A DNA stretch of 64,000 nt from Streptomyces sp. Tue6028 (GTDB lineage Bacteria; Actinomycetota; Actinomycetes; Streptomycetales; Streptomycetaceae). Position numbers and translations under genes: made by a program. Shown here piece after piece: positions 28,786-36,725 of the stretch. The stretch lies in NCBI RefSeq assembly GCF_002300165.1, contig NZ_MLCE01000008.1:93032-157031 (forward strand), given 5' to 3'. Under the pieces are notes generated by a model. It did no database searches, was not told the origin of the DNA, and worked only from the letters and a program-made list of their open reading frames with translations. Position 1 is the stretch's first letter. Every line of letters starts with the position of its first letter.

Positions 28786-29540
28786 CAGGGCCGTCCTTCC
28801 GAACTGGGACGCAGCAGGGGCGGGTGCAGGGCTTTGGCGTCGCCCGCGCGGTAGAGCGCGGCGGGCTTGCCGCGGCCGCCGGTGAGGCGCGCGGCGCCGG
28901 GGACCTGCTCGACGAATCCGGGCGTGGCGAGGACCTTGCGCCGGAAGTTGGGCCGGTCGAGGGCGGTGCCCCACACGGTCTCGTAGACCTGCTGCAGCTC
29001 GCCGAGGGTGAAGCGGGGCGGGCAGAAGGACGTCGCGAGACAGGTGTACTCGAGCTTGGCGCCGACGCGTTCGTGGGCGTCCGCGAGGATCCGGTCGTGG
29101 TCGAAGGCGAGCGGGCCCAGCGCGTTGAACCGCAGCCACTGGGCCTGTGCGGCGTCGCCGCCGCCGCGCGGCTCGGGAGGGTCCGGGAGCAGCGCGGCGA
29201 AGGCGACGGAGACGACGCGCATCCTGGGGTCGCGGTCGGGCTCGCTGTAGGTGCGCAGCTGCTCCAGGTGGAGTCCGGAGAGGTCCGACAGGCCGGTCTC
29301 CTCGGCGAGTTCGCGGCGGGCCGCCGCCTCCGCCGACTCGTGCGGCAGCACGAAGCCGCCGGGCAGTGCCCAGCGGCCCGCGTAGGGTTCCTGGCCGCGC
29401 TCGACGAGCAGCACCTGGAGCGCGCCGGCACGAACCGTCAGGACGGCCAGGTCGACGGTGACGGCGAAGGGTTCGAACGCGTACTTGTCGTAGCCCTCCG
29501 GTGCTGTGCCGCCCGGCGCACGGCTCTCCTTCCCGCGCAC
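28785..29540 (-). CDS. nrtR: NrtR-type regulator: Nudix domain plus winged helix
   Basis: A 251-residue protein. Residues 20-165 form a Nudix domain with a complete box (G62-x5-E68-x7-R76-E77-L-x-E80-E81-x-G83). Residues about 165-240 form the winged-helix DNA-binding part (FTLGELQQVYETVWG, DRPNFRRKVLA). NrtR proteins repress NAD-metabolism genes and are released by ADP-ribose or related nucleotides. Many have lost the catalytic Nudix residues; here they are intact, so hydrolysis may also occur. GTG 29540 has AGGAGG at 7 nt. A tandem palindrome at 29569-29602 is the probable operator. Confidence 0.88.
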   Translation of the reverse strand: MRGKESRAPGGTAPEGYDKYAFEPFAVTVDLAVLTVRAGALQVLLVERGQEPYAGRWALPGGFVLPHESAEAAARRELAEETGLSDLSGLHLEQLRTYSEPDRDPRMRVVSVAFAALLPDPPEPRGGGDAAQAQWLRFNALGPLAFDHDRILADAHERVGAKLEYTCLATSFCPPRFTLGELQQVYETVWGTALDRPNFRRKVLATPGFVEQVPGAARLTGGRGKPAALYRAGDAKALHPPLLRPSSEGRP

Positions 29541-29568
29541 GCCCCCACCTCCTGCTCACCGCCATTTT

Positions 29569-29602
29569 TATGGTCACTCTGACTATGGTCAGTACGACTA
29601 TA
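29569..29602. promoter_or_regulatory. Tandem NrtR operator candidate
   Basis: Two overlapping imperfect palindromes stand 15 bp apart: TATGGTCA-N3-TGACTATG (29569-29587) and TATGGTCA-N3-CGACTATA (29584-29602). They lie 28-62 bp before the nrtR start and contain TATAGT, CATAGT and CATAAA boxes on the minus strand, so binding would cover the promoter. The layout fits autoregulation of the nrtR operon. Confidence 0.7.
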
Positions 29603-29649
29603 AAGGGGTGGGTGAGCGCCAACAAGCCTCTGAGCGCGGGAATTTGACG

Positions 29650-29698
29650 CCGGGCGGACGGAGCCGGGGTGCGCGCTCCCCCGGCTCCGTCCGCCCGG
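29650..29698. terminator. Strong hairpin after the second MFS exporter gene
   Basis: A perfect 20-bp stem (29650-29669 with 29679-29698) and 9-nt loop. It lies 9 nt past the stop of the minus-strand exporter and would isolate it from the nrtR operon. Confidence 0.85.
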
Positions 29699-29706
29699 CC
29701 CCGGTG

Positions 29707-31122
29707 TCAGTCTCCGGCGCGCGACGGCGCGAACGCCGCCACCACCGCGCCCGCCGCGGCGGCCCCCGCCGAGACCCAGAGCGCGGGTCCGCAGCCGTCG
29801 ACGAAGGACCGCGCCGAGCCGTAGCCGCCGTACCGCGTGAACACGGCCGCGGCCACGGCGACTCCGAAGACCCCGCCCAGCTCGCGCAGCGCGTTGTTGA
29901 CCCCGGCCGCGACGCCCGCCTCCTCGGGCGGCACCGACGACGTCACCGCGTTCGCCACGGTGGGGAAGACCATGGAGATGCCGACACCCGCGACGACCAG
30001 CGGCAGGACCAGGCTGCCGTAGGAGACGCCCGGTTCGACCTGCCAGGCCAGCAGGCCGATCCCGACGGCCTGCAGGACGAGTCCCGCGAGCATGAAGGGC
30101 CGGTTGCCGAACCGGTCGGCGAGCGCGCCCGCGACCGGCGCGACGAGCAGCGGCATCCCCGTCCACACCAGGATGCGGACGCCCGCCGCCAGCGGGGAGT
30201 TGCCGAGACCCAGCTGGAAGAGCTGCGAGATCATGAAGAGGGAACCGAGCAGGGACATGAACGTCAGGAACGCGGCGCCGTTGGCGGTGGAGAAGCCGCG
30301 TCGGCGGAAGTGGGTGAGCGGCAGCATCGGGTAGCGGGCCCGCGTGTGCTCCCAGCCGAGGAAGGCCGCCACGAAGACCACTCCGACGGCCAGCGCGACC
30401 AGCACTTCGGCGCTCCCCCAGCCCGCCTCCGGGGCCCGCACCGGCGCCCACGAGAGTCCGGTCAGCCCGACCGCCGCCAACAGCAGTCCCACGACGTCGA
30501 GTTGTGGACGGGGACCGTGGCTCTCCCGCAGCCTGCGGGCGGCCGCCGGCAGCATCGCGAGACCCGTCGGCACGTTCAGCCAGAAGATCCACTGCCAGGA
30601 CAGGCCCTCGGTGACCGCGCCGCCGAGCACCGGTCCGGCCGCCACGCCGAGCCCGGTCACCCCGCCCCACAGGCCGATGGCGACGCCCCGCTTCTCCGCC
30701 GGGAACGCGTCGCTGATGAGGGTGAGCGTGAGCGGCAGCAGGACGGCGGCGCCGGCGCCCTGGACCACGCGCGCGGCGATCAGCTGGCCGGGACTTCCCG
30801 CGAGCGCCGCCATGGCCGAGGCCGCGGTGAAGACGGCGAGTCCCGCGACGTACATGCGGCGCCGTCCGAACCGGTCGCCGAGCGCGGCACCGGTCAGGGT
30901 GAGACAGGCGAAGACGAGGTTGTAGGCGTTGATCGTCCATTCCAGGTCGGACAGGCTCGCCCCGAAGTCCGCCCGCAGGGCGGGCAGCGCGGTGGAGACG
31001 ACGACCACGTCCAGGGAGCAGAGCAGCGCCCCGAGTCCGGCCAGGACGACGGTCCACGCGCGTCGTGGCGGTGCGGCACCGGAAGCGGGTTCGCGGACCG
31101 GGGCGCGCAGGGTGTCAGCCAT
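29707..31122 (-). CDS. MFS drug exporter, DHA2 family
   Basis: A 471-residue membrane protein with about 14 hydrophobic segments. Motif A is GDRFGRRR (about 83-90), and a motif C-like TM5 reads GLGVAAGPVLGG (about 156-167). It is a likely proton-driven exporter of unknown substrate. The ATG has AAGGA upstream, but this site lies in one arm of a 10-bp hairpin (31131-31162) that also spans the stop of the preceding gene, so initiation may be regulated. It follows the SigG-like sigma factor and metal-binding enzyme genes on the same strand with a 31-nt gap. Confidence 0.9.
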   Translation of the reverse strand: MADTLRAPVREPASGAAPPRRAWTVVLAGLGALLCSLDVVVVSTALPALRADFGASLSDLEWTINAYNLVFACLTLTGAALGDRFGRRRMYVAGLAVFTAASAMAALAGSPGQLIAARVVQGAGAAVLLPLTLTLISDAFPAEKRGVAIGLWGGVTGLGVAAGPVLGGAVTEGLSWQWIFWLNVPTGLAMLPAAARRLRESHGPRPQLDVVGLLLAAVGLTGLSWAPVRAPEAGWGSAEVLVALAVGVVFVAAFLGWEHTRARYPMLPLTHFRRRGFSTANGAAFLTFMSLLGSLFMISQLFQLGLGNSPLAAGVRILVWTGMPLLVAPVAGALADRFGNRPFMLAGLVLQAVGIGLLAWQVEPGVSYGSLVLPLVVAGVGISMVFPTVANAVTSSVPPEEAGVAAGVNNALRELGGVFGVAVAAAVFTRYGGYGSARSFVDGCGPALWVSAGAAAAGAVVAAFAPSRAGD

Positions 31123-31130
31123 GTCGGTTC

Positions 31131-31162
31131 CTTCCGTGAGGTCGAGGGATCACTCACGGAAG
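31131..31162 (-). promoter_or_regulatory. Hairpin covering the ribosome-binding site of the exporter gene
   Basis: On the minus strand CTTCCGTGAG (31153-31162) pairs with CTCACGGAAG (31131-31140) around a 12-nt loop. The second arm contains most of the GGAAGGA ribosome site of the exporter. The hairpin overlaps the stop codon of the upstream gene, so ribosomes finishing that gene could open it. Confidence 0.55.
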
Positions 31163-31849
31163 GCAGACCGGGCCCCGTCCGGAAAGGAATCGCGGCGGTC
31201 CGGGGCGCCGCCCGAGGAAGGCCACCAGACGGTCTCCGGGCCGGGGCCACGACGTCGGCGCGCCGACCGGTTCGGCGAAGCGCACCCCGCGGTCGGCGTC
31301 GTCCACGACGCACCGCGCCACGGGCAGCAGTTCGGCGGCGAGCGCCGGCGGGATCGGCCGGGACGTCCCGCACGCCTGCGCCACGTCCCAGCCGTGCACC
31401 GCGATCTCGACGGCGCCGACCGCCGCGAGCACGCCCAGCCCGAGCGACCGGTCGCCCACGCCCACGAGGGGCTCGCCCGTGCCCGGGAGGCCGCGTGCGA
31501 AGGCCCCGCCGCGGCGCGCGGCGCGCCCGGCCGAAGGCCCGTCCGTGCCGGGCGGGCGGCCCGCGTGCGGCACGTCGCCGAAGGCCACCGCCCAGGCGCC
31601 CAGCAGCGCGCAGGCACGCTCCCGGAAGGCGCACACCGGATCGGCGGCGCCCGCGGTGGGACACAGCCCCACCTGCCCGTCGGTGACGCCCTCGTACAGC
31701 GCGTCCACCGAGTCGTCGAGGTGCCGCAGCAGCTCCCCCAGGTCCCAGCGCGCGCAGGGCGTGGCCCGTCCCAGCGTGCCGGGCGCCACCACGGCGACGC
31801 TTCCCAGGGCATAGGCGAGCGAACGCTCCAGGAGCTCACCGGAGTTCAC
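31154..31849 (-). CDS. TIGR03086-like metal-binding protein (mycothiol-dependent isomerase family)
   Basis: A 231-residue protein of the DinB/MDMPI-like four-helix group: CARWDLGELLRHLDDSVDALYEG near the N-terminus and AVEIAVHGWDVAQACG at about 143-158. The H in RHLDD and the HGWD motif give the metal-binding histidines expected for TIGR03086 proteins. Some relatives use mycothiol, as maleylpyruvate isomerase does. GTG 31849 overlaps the sigma factor stop by GTGA, so the two are translationally coupled and this protein is likely part of the sigma factor's response. Confidence 0.75.
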   Translation of the reverse strand: MNSGELLERSLAYALGSVAVVAPGTLGRATPCARWDLGELLRHLDDSVDALYEGVTDGQVGLCPTAGAADPVCAFRERACALLGAWAVAFGDVPHAGRPPGTDGPSAGRAARRGGAFARGLPGTGEPLVGVGDRSLGLGVLAAVGAVEIAVHGWDVAQACGTSRPIPPALAAELLPVARCVVDDADRGVRFAEPVGAPTSWPRPGDRLVAFLGRRPGPPRFLSGRGPVCLP

Positions 31850-32874
31850 CGGAGCACCTGCGGCAGCACCTTGGGCAGGCCGAAGCGCGCGAAGAGGTCC
31901 GGGTCGAGGAAGGCGGTGATCCGCGCGATGCGCGCTCCGCGTACGCCGAGCGCAGGCGCTGCGTGCGCGTCGCGCAGATCCGGAACATGTGCGCCGGTCA
32001 CATCGAGCACCTGCAAGGAGTGCGCCCGGTACGCGCCGTCCGCGCCCCTCTCGTACGACCCCACCGCGGGCTGTCCGTTGGCCCCCGTCGGCAGCATCCG
32101 GACCCGTCCCGGCTCGCCGACCCGCGCCCCCAGGAAGCGCAGCACGTCCTTGGTGCCGCGGAACCAGTCCAGGTGAGGAGGCATCTCCAGTTCGACGCCG
32201 TCCTGGAGGAGCTCCAGCAGGGCGTCCATGTCGGCGTGCTCGAAGGCCGCCATGTAGCGGTCGATCAGCTCGCGGTCCCGGGCGACGTCCGGTTCGGTCA
32301 CCAGGTCCTCCTCCGGCGCCACCTCGTCGAGCCGGGCACGCGCGCGCTGGAGGGTGCTCTTGACGGCCGCGGTCGAGGTCCCGAGCAGCGCGGCGACCTC
32401 GGGCGCGCGCCAGGCCAGCACGTCCCGCAGGATGAGCACGGCCCGCTGCCGGGCGGGCAGGTTCTGGAGCGTGGCGACGAGCGCGAGCCGCAGGCTCCCC
32501 CGGGCCGCCACCACGGTCGCCGGGTCGACGAGCGCGTCGGGCAGCGGCTGGAGCCACTCGACGTCCGTCGCGGGGGCCCTCAGCGGCTCCTCGGGCGCGT
32601 CCGAGGGTCCGCCGAGGCCGGCGGGCAGCGGACGGCGCACACGGCCCTCCAGGGCCGTCAGGCACGTGTTCGTGGCGATCCGGTGCAGCCAGGTCCGCAA
32701 GGACGCGCGGCCCTCGAACCCGCCGTACGCCCGCCAGGCCCGCAGATAGGTCTCCTGGACGAGGTCCTCGGCGTCGTCCACCGATCCGAGCATGCGGTAG
32801 CAGTGCGCGAGCAGCTCCCGCCGGTACGGGTCCGTGAGCCGTACGAACTCCTCGCGGTCGGTCGTCGCAGTCAT
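31846..32874 (-). CDS. ECF sigma factor with C-terminal SnoaL-like domain (SigG/TIGR02960 type)
   Basis: A 342-residue sigma factor. Region 2 is at about 10-80 (HCYRMLGSVDDAEDLVQETY), region 4 at about 130-190 (LPARQRAVLILRD, VAALLGTSTAAVKSTLQRAR), and a SnoaL/NTF2-like domain at about 205-330. Sigma factors of this kind lack a classical anti-sigma factor and are thought to be controlled through the C-terminal domain. No anti-sigma gene is adjacent. The ATG has GGGAGCGGGC just upstream. It is coupled by GTGA to the metal-binding protein gene. Confidence 0.88.
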   Translation of the reverse strand: MTATTDREEFVRLTDPYRRELLAHCYRMLGSVDDAEDLVQETYLRAWRAYGGFEGRASLRTWLHRIATNTCLTALEGRVRRPLPAGLGGPSDAPEEPLRAPATDVEWLQPLPDALVDPATVVAARGSLRLALVATLQNLPARQRAVLILRDVLAWRAPEVAALLGTSTAAVKSTLQRARARLDEVAPEEDLVTEPDVARDRELIDRYMAAFEHADMDALLELLQDGVELEMPPHLDWFRGTKDVLRFLGARVGEPGRVRMLPTGANGQPAVGSYERGADGAYRAHSLQVLDVTGAHVPDLRDAHAAPALGVRGARIARITAFLDPDLFARFGLPKVLPQVLR

Positions 32875-32974
32875 GCCCGCTCCCTTCCCGCCGGCCCACG
32901 CCCGGCGGCTCCCGCGCCGGTACGGACCGGCGGATCGTTCACCGGTACAGACCGGCGGGGCGGCGAAAACGAAT

Positions 32975-33007
32975 CGGCCGGTCCCGGAGAAGTTCCGGAA
33001 CCGGCCG
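32975..33007. terminator. Hairpin after rluB
   Basis: An 8-bp outer stem (CGGCCGGT / ACCGGCCG) with an inner CGGA / TCCG stem lies 25 nt past the rluB stop on the minus strand. Confidence 0.6.
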
Positions 33008-33031
33008 TCGTAGGGCGCGGGAGCCCAGCCC

Positions 33032-34102
33032 CTAGAGGCCGACCTCGTTCATCAGCATGCCGACCTCGGTGTTCGACAGGCGGCGCAGCCAGCCCGACTT
33101 CTGGTCGCCCAGGGTGATCGGGCCGAAGGCCACCCGCACCAGCTTGTCGACGGGGAACCCGGCCTCGGCGAGCATGCGGCGCACGATGTGCTTGCGGCCC
33201 TCGTGGAGGGTCACCTCGACGAGGTAGTTCTTGCCGGTCTGCTCGACGACGCGGAAGTGGTCCGCCTTGGCGTACCCGTCCTCCAGCTGGATGCCGTCCT
33301 TGAGCTGCTTGCCCAGGTCGCGCGGGATCGGGCCCACGATGTGCGCGAGGTAGACCTTCTTCACGCCGTACTTGGGGTGGGTCAGGCGGTGGGCCAGCTC
33401 ACCGTGGTTGGTGAGCAGGATGACGCCCTCGGTCTCGGTGTCGAGCCGGCCGACGTGGAAGAGCCGCGTCTCGCGGTTCGTCACGTAGTCGCCGAGGCAC
33501 TGACGGCCCTCGTTGTCCTCCATGGTCGAGACGACACCGGCGGGCTTGTTCAGCGAGAAGAACTGGTACGACTGCGTCGCGACCGTCAGCCCGTCGACCT
33601 TGATCTCGTCCTTCTCCGGGTCGACGCGCAGGCCCTGCTCCAGGACGATCTCGCCGTTGACCTCGACCCGGGCCTGCTCGACCAGCTCCTCGCAGGCACG
33701 GCGGGAGCCGTAGCCCGCGCGCGCGAGCACCTTCTGCAGGCGCTCGCCCTCCTGCTCGGCGCCGGGGAAGGTCTTGGGCAGCTTGATGTCCTTCTTGCCC
33801 GCGTACCGGTCCCTGTTGCGCTCCTCGGCCCGCGTCTCGTACTCGCGGGAGCGTGCGGGCTCCGTACGGCCGCCACGCTGCTGGCTCTGCTTGGGTCCGC
33901 CCTTGGCACCGCCGCGGGCCGAGCTGCCGCGTCCGGACTTCGGGCCGTCCGGGGAGGCCCCGGGGCCCACGTCGTAGCGGCGCTCCTCGGGGCGGGGCTT
34001 GCGGGGGCGGCCCTGCCCCTGCTTCTGGTCCCTGTCGTTGCCGGCACCGCGGAAATTACCGCGCCCACCGCTCTTGCCGCTGCCGCTGCCGCTGCTTCGC
34101 AT
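33032..34102 (-). CDS. rluB: rRNA pseudouridine synthase RluB-like
   Basis: A 356-residue enzyme. A long basic, Gly/Arg/Lys-rich N-terminal extension (1-110) precedes an S4 RNA-binding domain (about 115-160, ERLQKVLARAGYGSRRACEEL) and the RsuA-type catalytic domain with the active Asp in HVGRLDTETEG (about 213-223). It isomerises a uridine in 23S rRNA. The scpB stop and the rluB ATG share a base (TGATG), which fixes the start at 34102. The order scpA-scpB-rluB is conserved in actinobacteria. Confidence 0.94.
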   Translation of the reverse strand: MRSSGSGSGKSGGRGNFRGAGNDRDQKQGQGRPRKPRPEERRYDVGPGASPDGPKSGRGSSARGGAKGGPKQSQQRGGRTEPARSREYETRAEERNRDRYAGKKDIKLPKTFPGAEQEGERLQKVLARAGYGSRRACEELVEQARVEVNGEIVLEQGLRVDPEKDEIKVDGLTVATQSYQFFSLNKPAGVVSTMEDNEGRQCLGDYVTNRETRLFHVGRLDTETEGVILLTNHGELAHRLTHPKYGVKKVYLAHIVGPIPRDLGKQLKDGIQLEDGYAKADHFRVVEQTGKNYLVEVTLHEGRKHIVRRMLAEAGFPVDKLVRVAFGPITLGDQKSGWLRRLSNTEVGMLMNEVGL

Positions 34103-34764
34103 CAAAATTCCGTCTGGTCGTCTGCGTCGTCTGTCCCCGGAGCGTCAGGTGCGTCCGGGTCGAACGACGGAACACCTTCCTGCGTCTCGGCCTCGATCGC
34201 GTCCGCCTCGGGGAGGAAGGGCGCGAGCTCCGGGAGCTCGTCCAGGCCGCGCAGGCCCATTCGCTCCAGGAAGTAGTTCGTCGTCGTGTACAGGATCGCA
34301 CCTGTTTCGGGTTCCGTGCCCGCCTCCTCGACCAGACCGCGCTGGAGGAGGGTGCGCATCACACCGTCACAGTTCACTCCGCGGACCGCCGAGACCCGGG
34401 AACGGCTGACCGGCTGGCGGTACGCGACGACCGCCAGCGTCTCCAGCGCCGCCTGGGTGAGCCGGGCCTGCTGCCCGTCCAGGACGAAGCGTTCCACGGC
34501 CGTGGCGTACGCGGGCCGGGTGTAGAACCGCCAGCCGCCCGCGATGAGCCGCAGCTCGAAGCCGCGGCCCTGAACCGTGTACTCGTCGGCCAGTTCCCGC
34601 AGCGCGTCCGCGATCTGCCGCTTCGGCCGCTCCAGGATCTTGGCGAGGTGCTCCTCGGTGGCCGGCTCGTCGACGACCATGAGGACGGCCTCCAGGGCCG
34701 GCTTGAGATCGAGGTCGGCGACGGTGCGCAGCCCTGCCGGGATCTCGCTGATGTCCTCGCTCAC
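34102..34764 (-). CDS. scpB: Segregation and condensation protein B
   Basis: A 220-residue kleisin-associated winged-helix protein of the SMC-ScpAB condensin. It has two winged helices (about 18-95 and 96-175), with the typical VVAYRQPVSRSRVSAVRGVNCD and RGLVEEAGT. It joins ScpA and SMC to compact and segregate the chromosome. An acidic tail (180-220) is species-variable. GTG 34764 overlaps the scpA stop by GTGA. Confidence 0.95.
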   Translation of the reverse strand: MSEDISEIPAGLRTVADLDLKPALEAVLMVVDEPATEEHLAKILERPKRQIADALRELADEYTVQGRGFELRLIAGGWRFYTRPAYATAVERFVLDGQQARLTQAALETLAVVAYRQPVSRSRVSAVRGVNCDGVMRTLLQRGLVEEAGTEPETGAILYTTTNYFLERMGLRGLDELPELAPFLPEADAIEAETQEGVPSFDPDAPDAPGTDDADDQTEF

Positions 34765-36149
34765 GCCTTCTCCTCCTTGCCCGTGCCGGTCCCCTTGGCG
34801 TCGTCCTTGCCCGTGCCGGTCCCCTTGGCGTCGCCCTTGCCCGTCGGTTCCTCGGGGGGCCGGTCGAACTCGTCGGTGACCCGGGGCTGCTCGTCGCCCT
34901 CGCCGCCCGTCCAGCGCACCAGCAGGTCCCCGAGGGCCTCCTCCTGGTCGAGGGCGACGGCCTTCTCCCGGTAGAGCTCCAGCAGGGCCAGGAAGCGGGC
35001 CACGACGGTGAGGGTGTCGTCGGTGTCCTCGACCAGTGCGCGGAAGCTCGCCTCGCCGAGTTCGCGCAGCCGCGCCACCACGATCCCGGCCTGTTCCTGC
35101 ACGCTGACCAGCGGCGCGTGGATGTGGTCGACGTAGACCTGCGGCTTGGGCTTCGGCTGCATCGCCTTGACCGCGAGCTTCGCGAAGCCCTCCGGCCCGA
35201 TGCTGATGACGACCTCGGGCAGCAGTTCCGCGTGGTGGTCCTCGAGCCCGACGGTACGGGGGTACCGGCGGGCCTCCTCCTCCAGCCGCGCGTTGAAGAT
35301 GTCCGCGATCTGCTTGTACGCGCGGTACTGCAGGAGCCGCGCGAAGAGCAGGTCCCGGGCCTCCAGCAGCGCCAGGTCGGCCTCGTCCTCGACCTCGGCG
35401 GCGGGCAGCAGCCGGGCTGCCTTGAGGTCGAGCAGGGTCGCCGCGACGACCAGGAACTCGGTCGTCTGGTCGAGGTCCCAGTCCGGTCCCATCGCCCTGA
35501 TGTGCGCCATGAACTCGTCGGTCACGCGGGACAGCGCCACTTCCGTGACGTCCAGCTTGTGCTTCGAGATCAGCTGGAGCAGCAGGTCGAAGGGGCCCTC
35601 GAAGTTCGAGAGCCGCACCTTGAAGACCCCGTCATCGGCCTCGTCGGAGCCCTCGGAGGGCGCAGGCACGGCATCCGCACCGACGTCCCTGGTGCCCCGC
35701 GTCGCGACCGCGGCCCCGGGCACAGCCCCGGCAAGACCGTCGACGGCGAAAGGCTCCACGACCGCCTCGGACTGCACGACCTCTACGGATGCCGCGACCG
35801 CCTCGGTCTCCACGACCTCTACGGATACCGCGACCGCCTCGGACTGCACGACCTCTACGGACTCCACGACCGCGGCAGGCTGCTCGCCCCCGGCGGGCGA
35901 CTCACCCGCGCCGACCCGCGCGGCCGGACCGACCGCCTCGGTCGACGCGATCGGCTCGCTCGCCTCGTCCACCTGCGGCGACGCGGCCGCCTCGGCTTCC
36001 GCCGGAAGCGCGGGCGCTCCGCCCGGAGGCTGCGGCGGCGAGGCCGCGGCCGGCGTCTCGGGCGGTGGCGTCGCCCCGGGGCCCCGCCCCAGGACACGCC
36101 GACGCCCGCCGGGGCCGGCGGCGGGGACAGGGGCGTCGTTCGAGGTCAT
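34761..36149 (-). CDS. scpA: Segregation and condensation protein A with extended low-complexity termini
   Basis: A 462-residue kleisin, much longer than the usual 250-300. The conserved core is at about 175-420: VFKVRLSNFEGPFDLLLQLI with KHKLDVTEVAL (SMC-head-binding N-terminal part), then a C-terminal winged helix (ARFLALLELYREKAVAL). Residues 1-170 are Pro/Ala/Glu-rich with three 12-residue repeats of the type VEVVQSEAVAVS. The tail has DAKGTGTGK repeats. The long ends are probably disordered. It lies 18 nt after the RHH gene and overlaps scpB by 4 nt. Confidence 0.93.
   Translation of the reverse strand: MTSNDAPVPAAGPGGRRRVLGRGPGATPPPETPAAASPPQPPGGAPALPAEAEAAASPQVDEASEPIASTEAVGPAARVGAGESPAGGEQPAAVVESVEVVQSEAVAVSVEVVETEAVAASVEVVQSEAVVEPFAVDGLAGAVPGAAVATRGTRDVGADAVPAPSEGSDEADDGVFKVRLSNFEGPFDLLLQLISKHKLDVTEVALSRVTDEFMAHIRAMGPDWDLDQTTEFLVVAATLLDLKAARLLPAAEVEDEADLALLEARDLLFARLLQYRAYKQIADIFNARLEEEARRYPRTVGLEDHHAELLPEVVISIGPEGFAKLAVKAMQPKPKPQVYVDHIHAPLVSVQEQAGIVVARLRELGEASFRALVEDTDDTLTVVARFLALLELYREKAVALDQEEALGDLLVRWTGGEGDEQPRVTDEFDRPPEEPTGKGDAKGTGTGKDDAKGTGTGKEEKA
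34771..34850. repeat. 30-bp tandem repeat at the 3' end of scpA
   Basis: A 30-bp unit occurs at 34771-34800 and 34801-34830 with one mismatch, and about 13 nt of a third copy follow. It encodes the repeated DAKGTGTGK segments at the ScpA C-terminus. Confidence 0.8.
35764..35871. repeat. Three 36-bp tandem repeats in the scpA N-terminal region
   Basis: Copies at 35764-35799, 35800-35835 and 35836-35871 differ at a few bases. Each encodes 12 residues rich in Val, Glu and Ser. The length is a multiple of three, so copy number can change without breaking the frame. Confidence 0.85.
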
Positions 36150-36167
36150 AGCCGTCGCAGGCTACCG

Positions 36168-36725
36168 CTACCGCCCGCGCAGCCGTCGTACGAGGATGCT
36201 CGCGTCCCCCCGGGACTCCAGGTCGGCCAGCACCACGGCCACCGCCTCGCGGACGATCCGCCCGCGGTCGACGGCGAGACCGTGCTCGCCGCGGAGCACC
36301 AGCCGGGCGTGCTCGAGGTCCATGAGCTCCTCGGCGGACACGTACACCGTGATCTTCTCGTCGTGCCGCTCCCGGCCGCTGGGCCGGCGGTTGGCGGCTC
36401 GCCCCCGCTTGCGGGACGGCTGGGCGGCGGAGGAGCCCTCCTGCGGCGCCTGGCGCCGTCCCGTGCGCTCCGCGGCGGCACCCCGGCTGCGGGACTCGCC
36501 CGCGTCGGCCGGCTCGGCGTCCGCCGCGACGTGTTCGTCGCCCTCGCCGTCGCCGCCCTGGACGGGCACCGACTGAGGCGCGTCCTCCCCCGCGGCGGCC
36601 GCGTCGCTGTCACCCGCGGGCGCCGGAACCCGCGCCTCGCCATTGGTCCGGCGTGAGGGCGTGGACGCCTGGAGCGCCATTCCCCCGGTGGTACGGAACA
36701 GTTCGTCGGCCCCCGGCAGACTCAC
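36168..36725 (-). CDS. Probable ribbon-helix-helix partner of ParA
   Basis: A 185-residue protein I cannot name. Residues 1-115 are low-complexity (Ala/Glu/Arg). Residues about 118-185 form a compact domain: KITVYVSAEELMDLEHARL (a strand then helix) and RGRIVREAVAVVLADLESRG (helix), the pattern of ribbon-helix-helix DNA-binding proteins. GTG 36725 overlaps the parA stop by GTGA, so it is coupled to ParA and stands just before scpA. Its likely role is a DNA- or ParA-binding partner. GTG 36737 is an alternative start. Confidence 0.65.
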   Translation of the reverse strand: MSLPGADELFRTTGGMALQASTPSRRTNGEARVPAPAGDSDAAAAGEDAPQSVPVQGGDGEGDEHVAADAEPADAGESRSRGAAAERTGRRQAPQEGSSAAQPSRKRGRAANRRPSGRERHDEKITVYVSAEELMDLEHARLVLRGEHGLAVDRGRIVREAVAVVLADLESRGDASILVRRLRGR

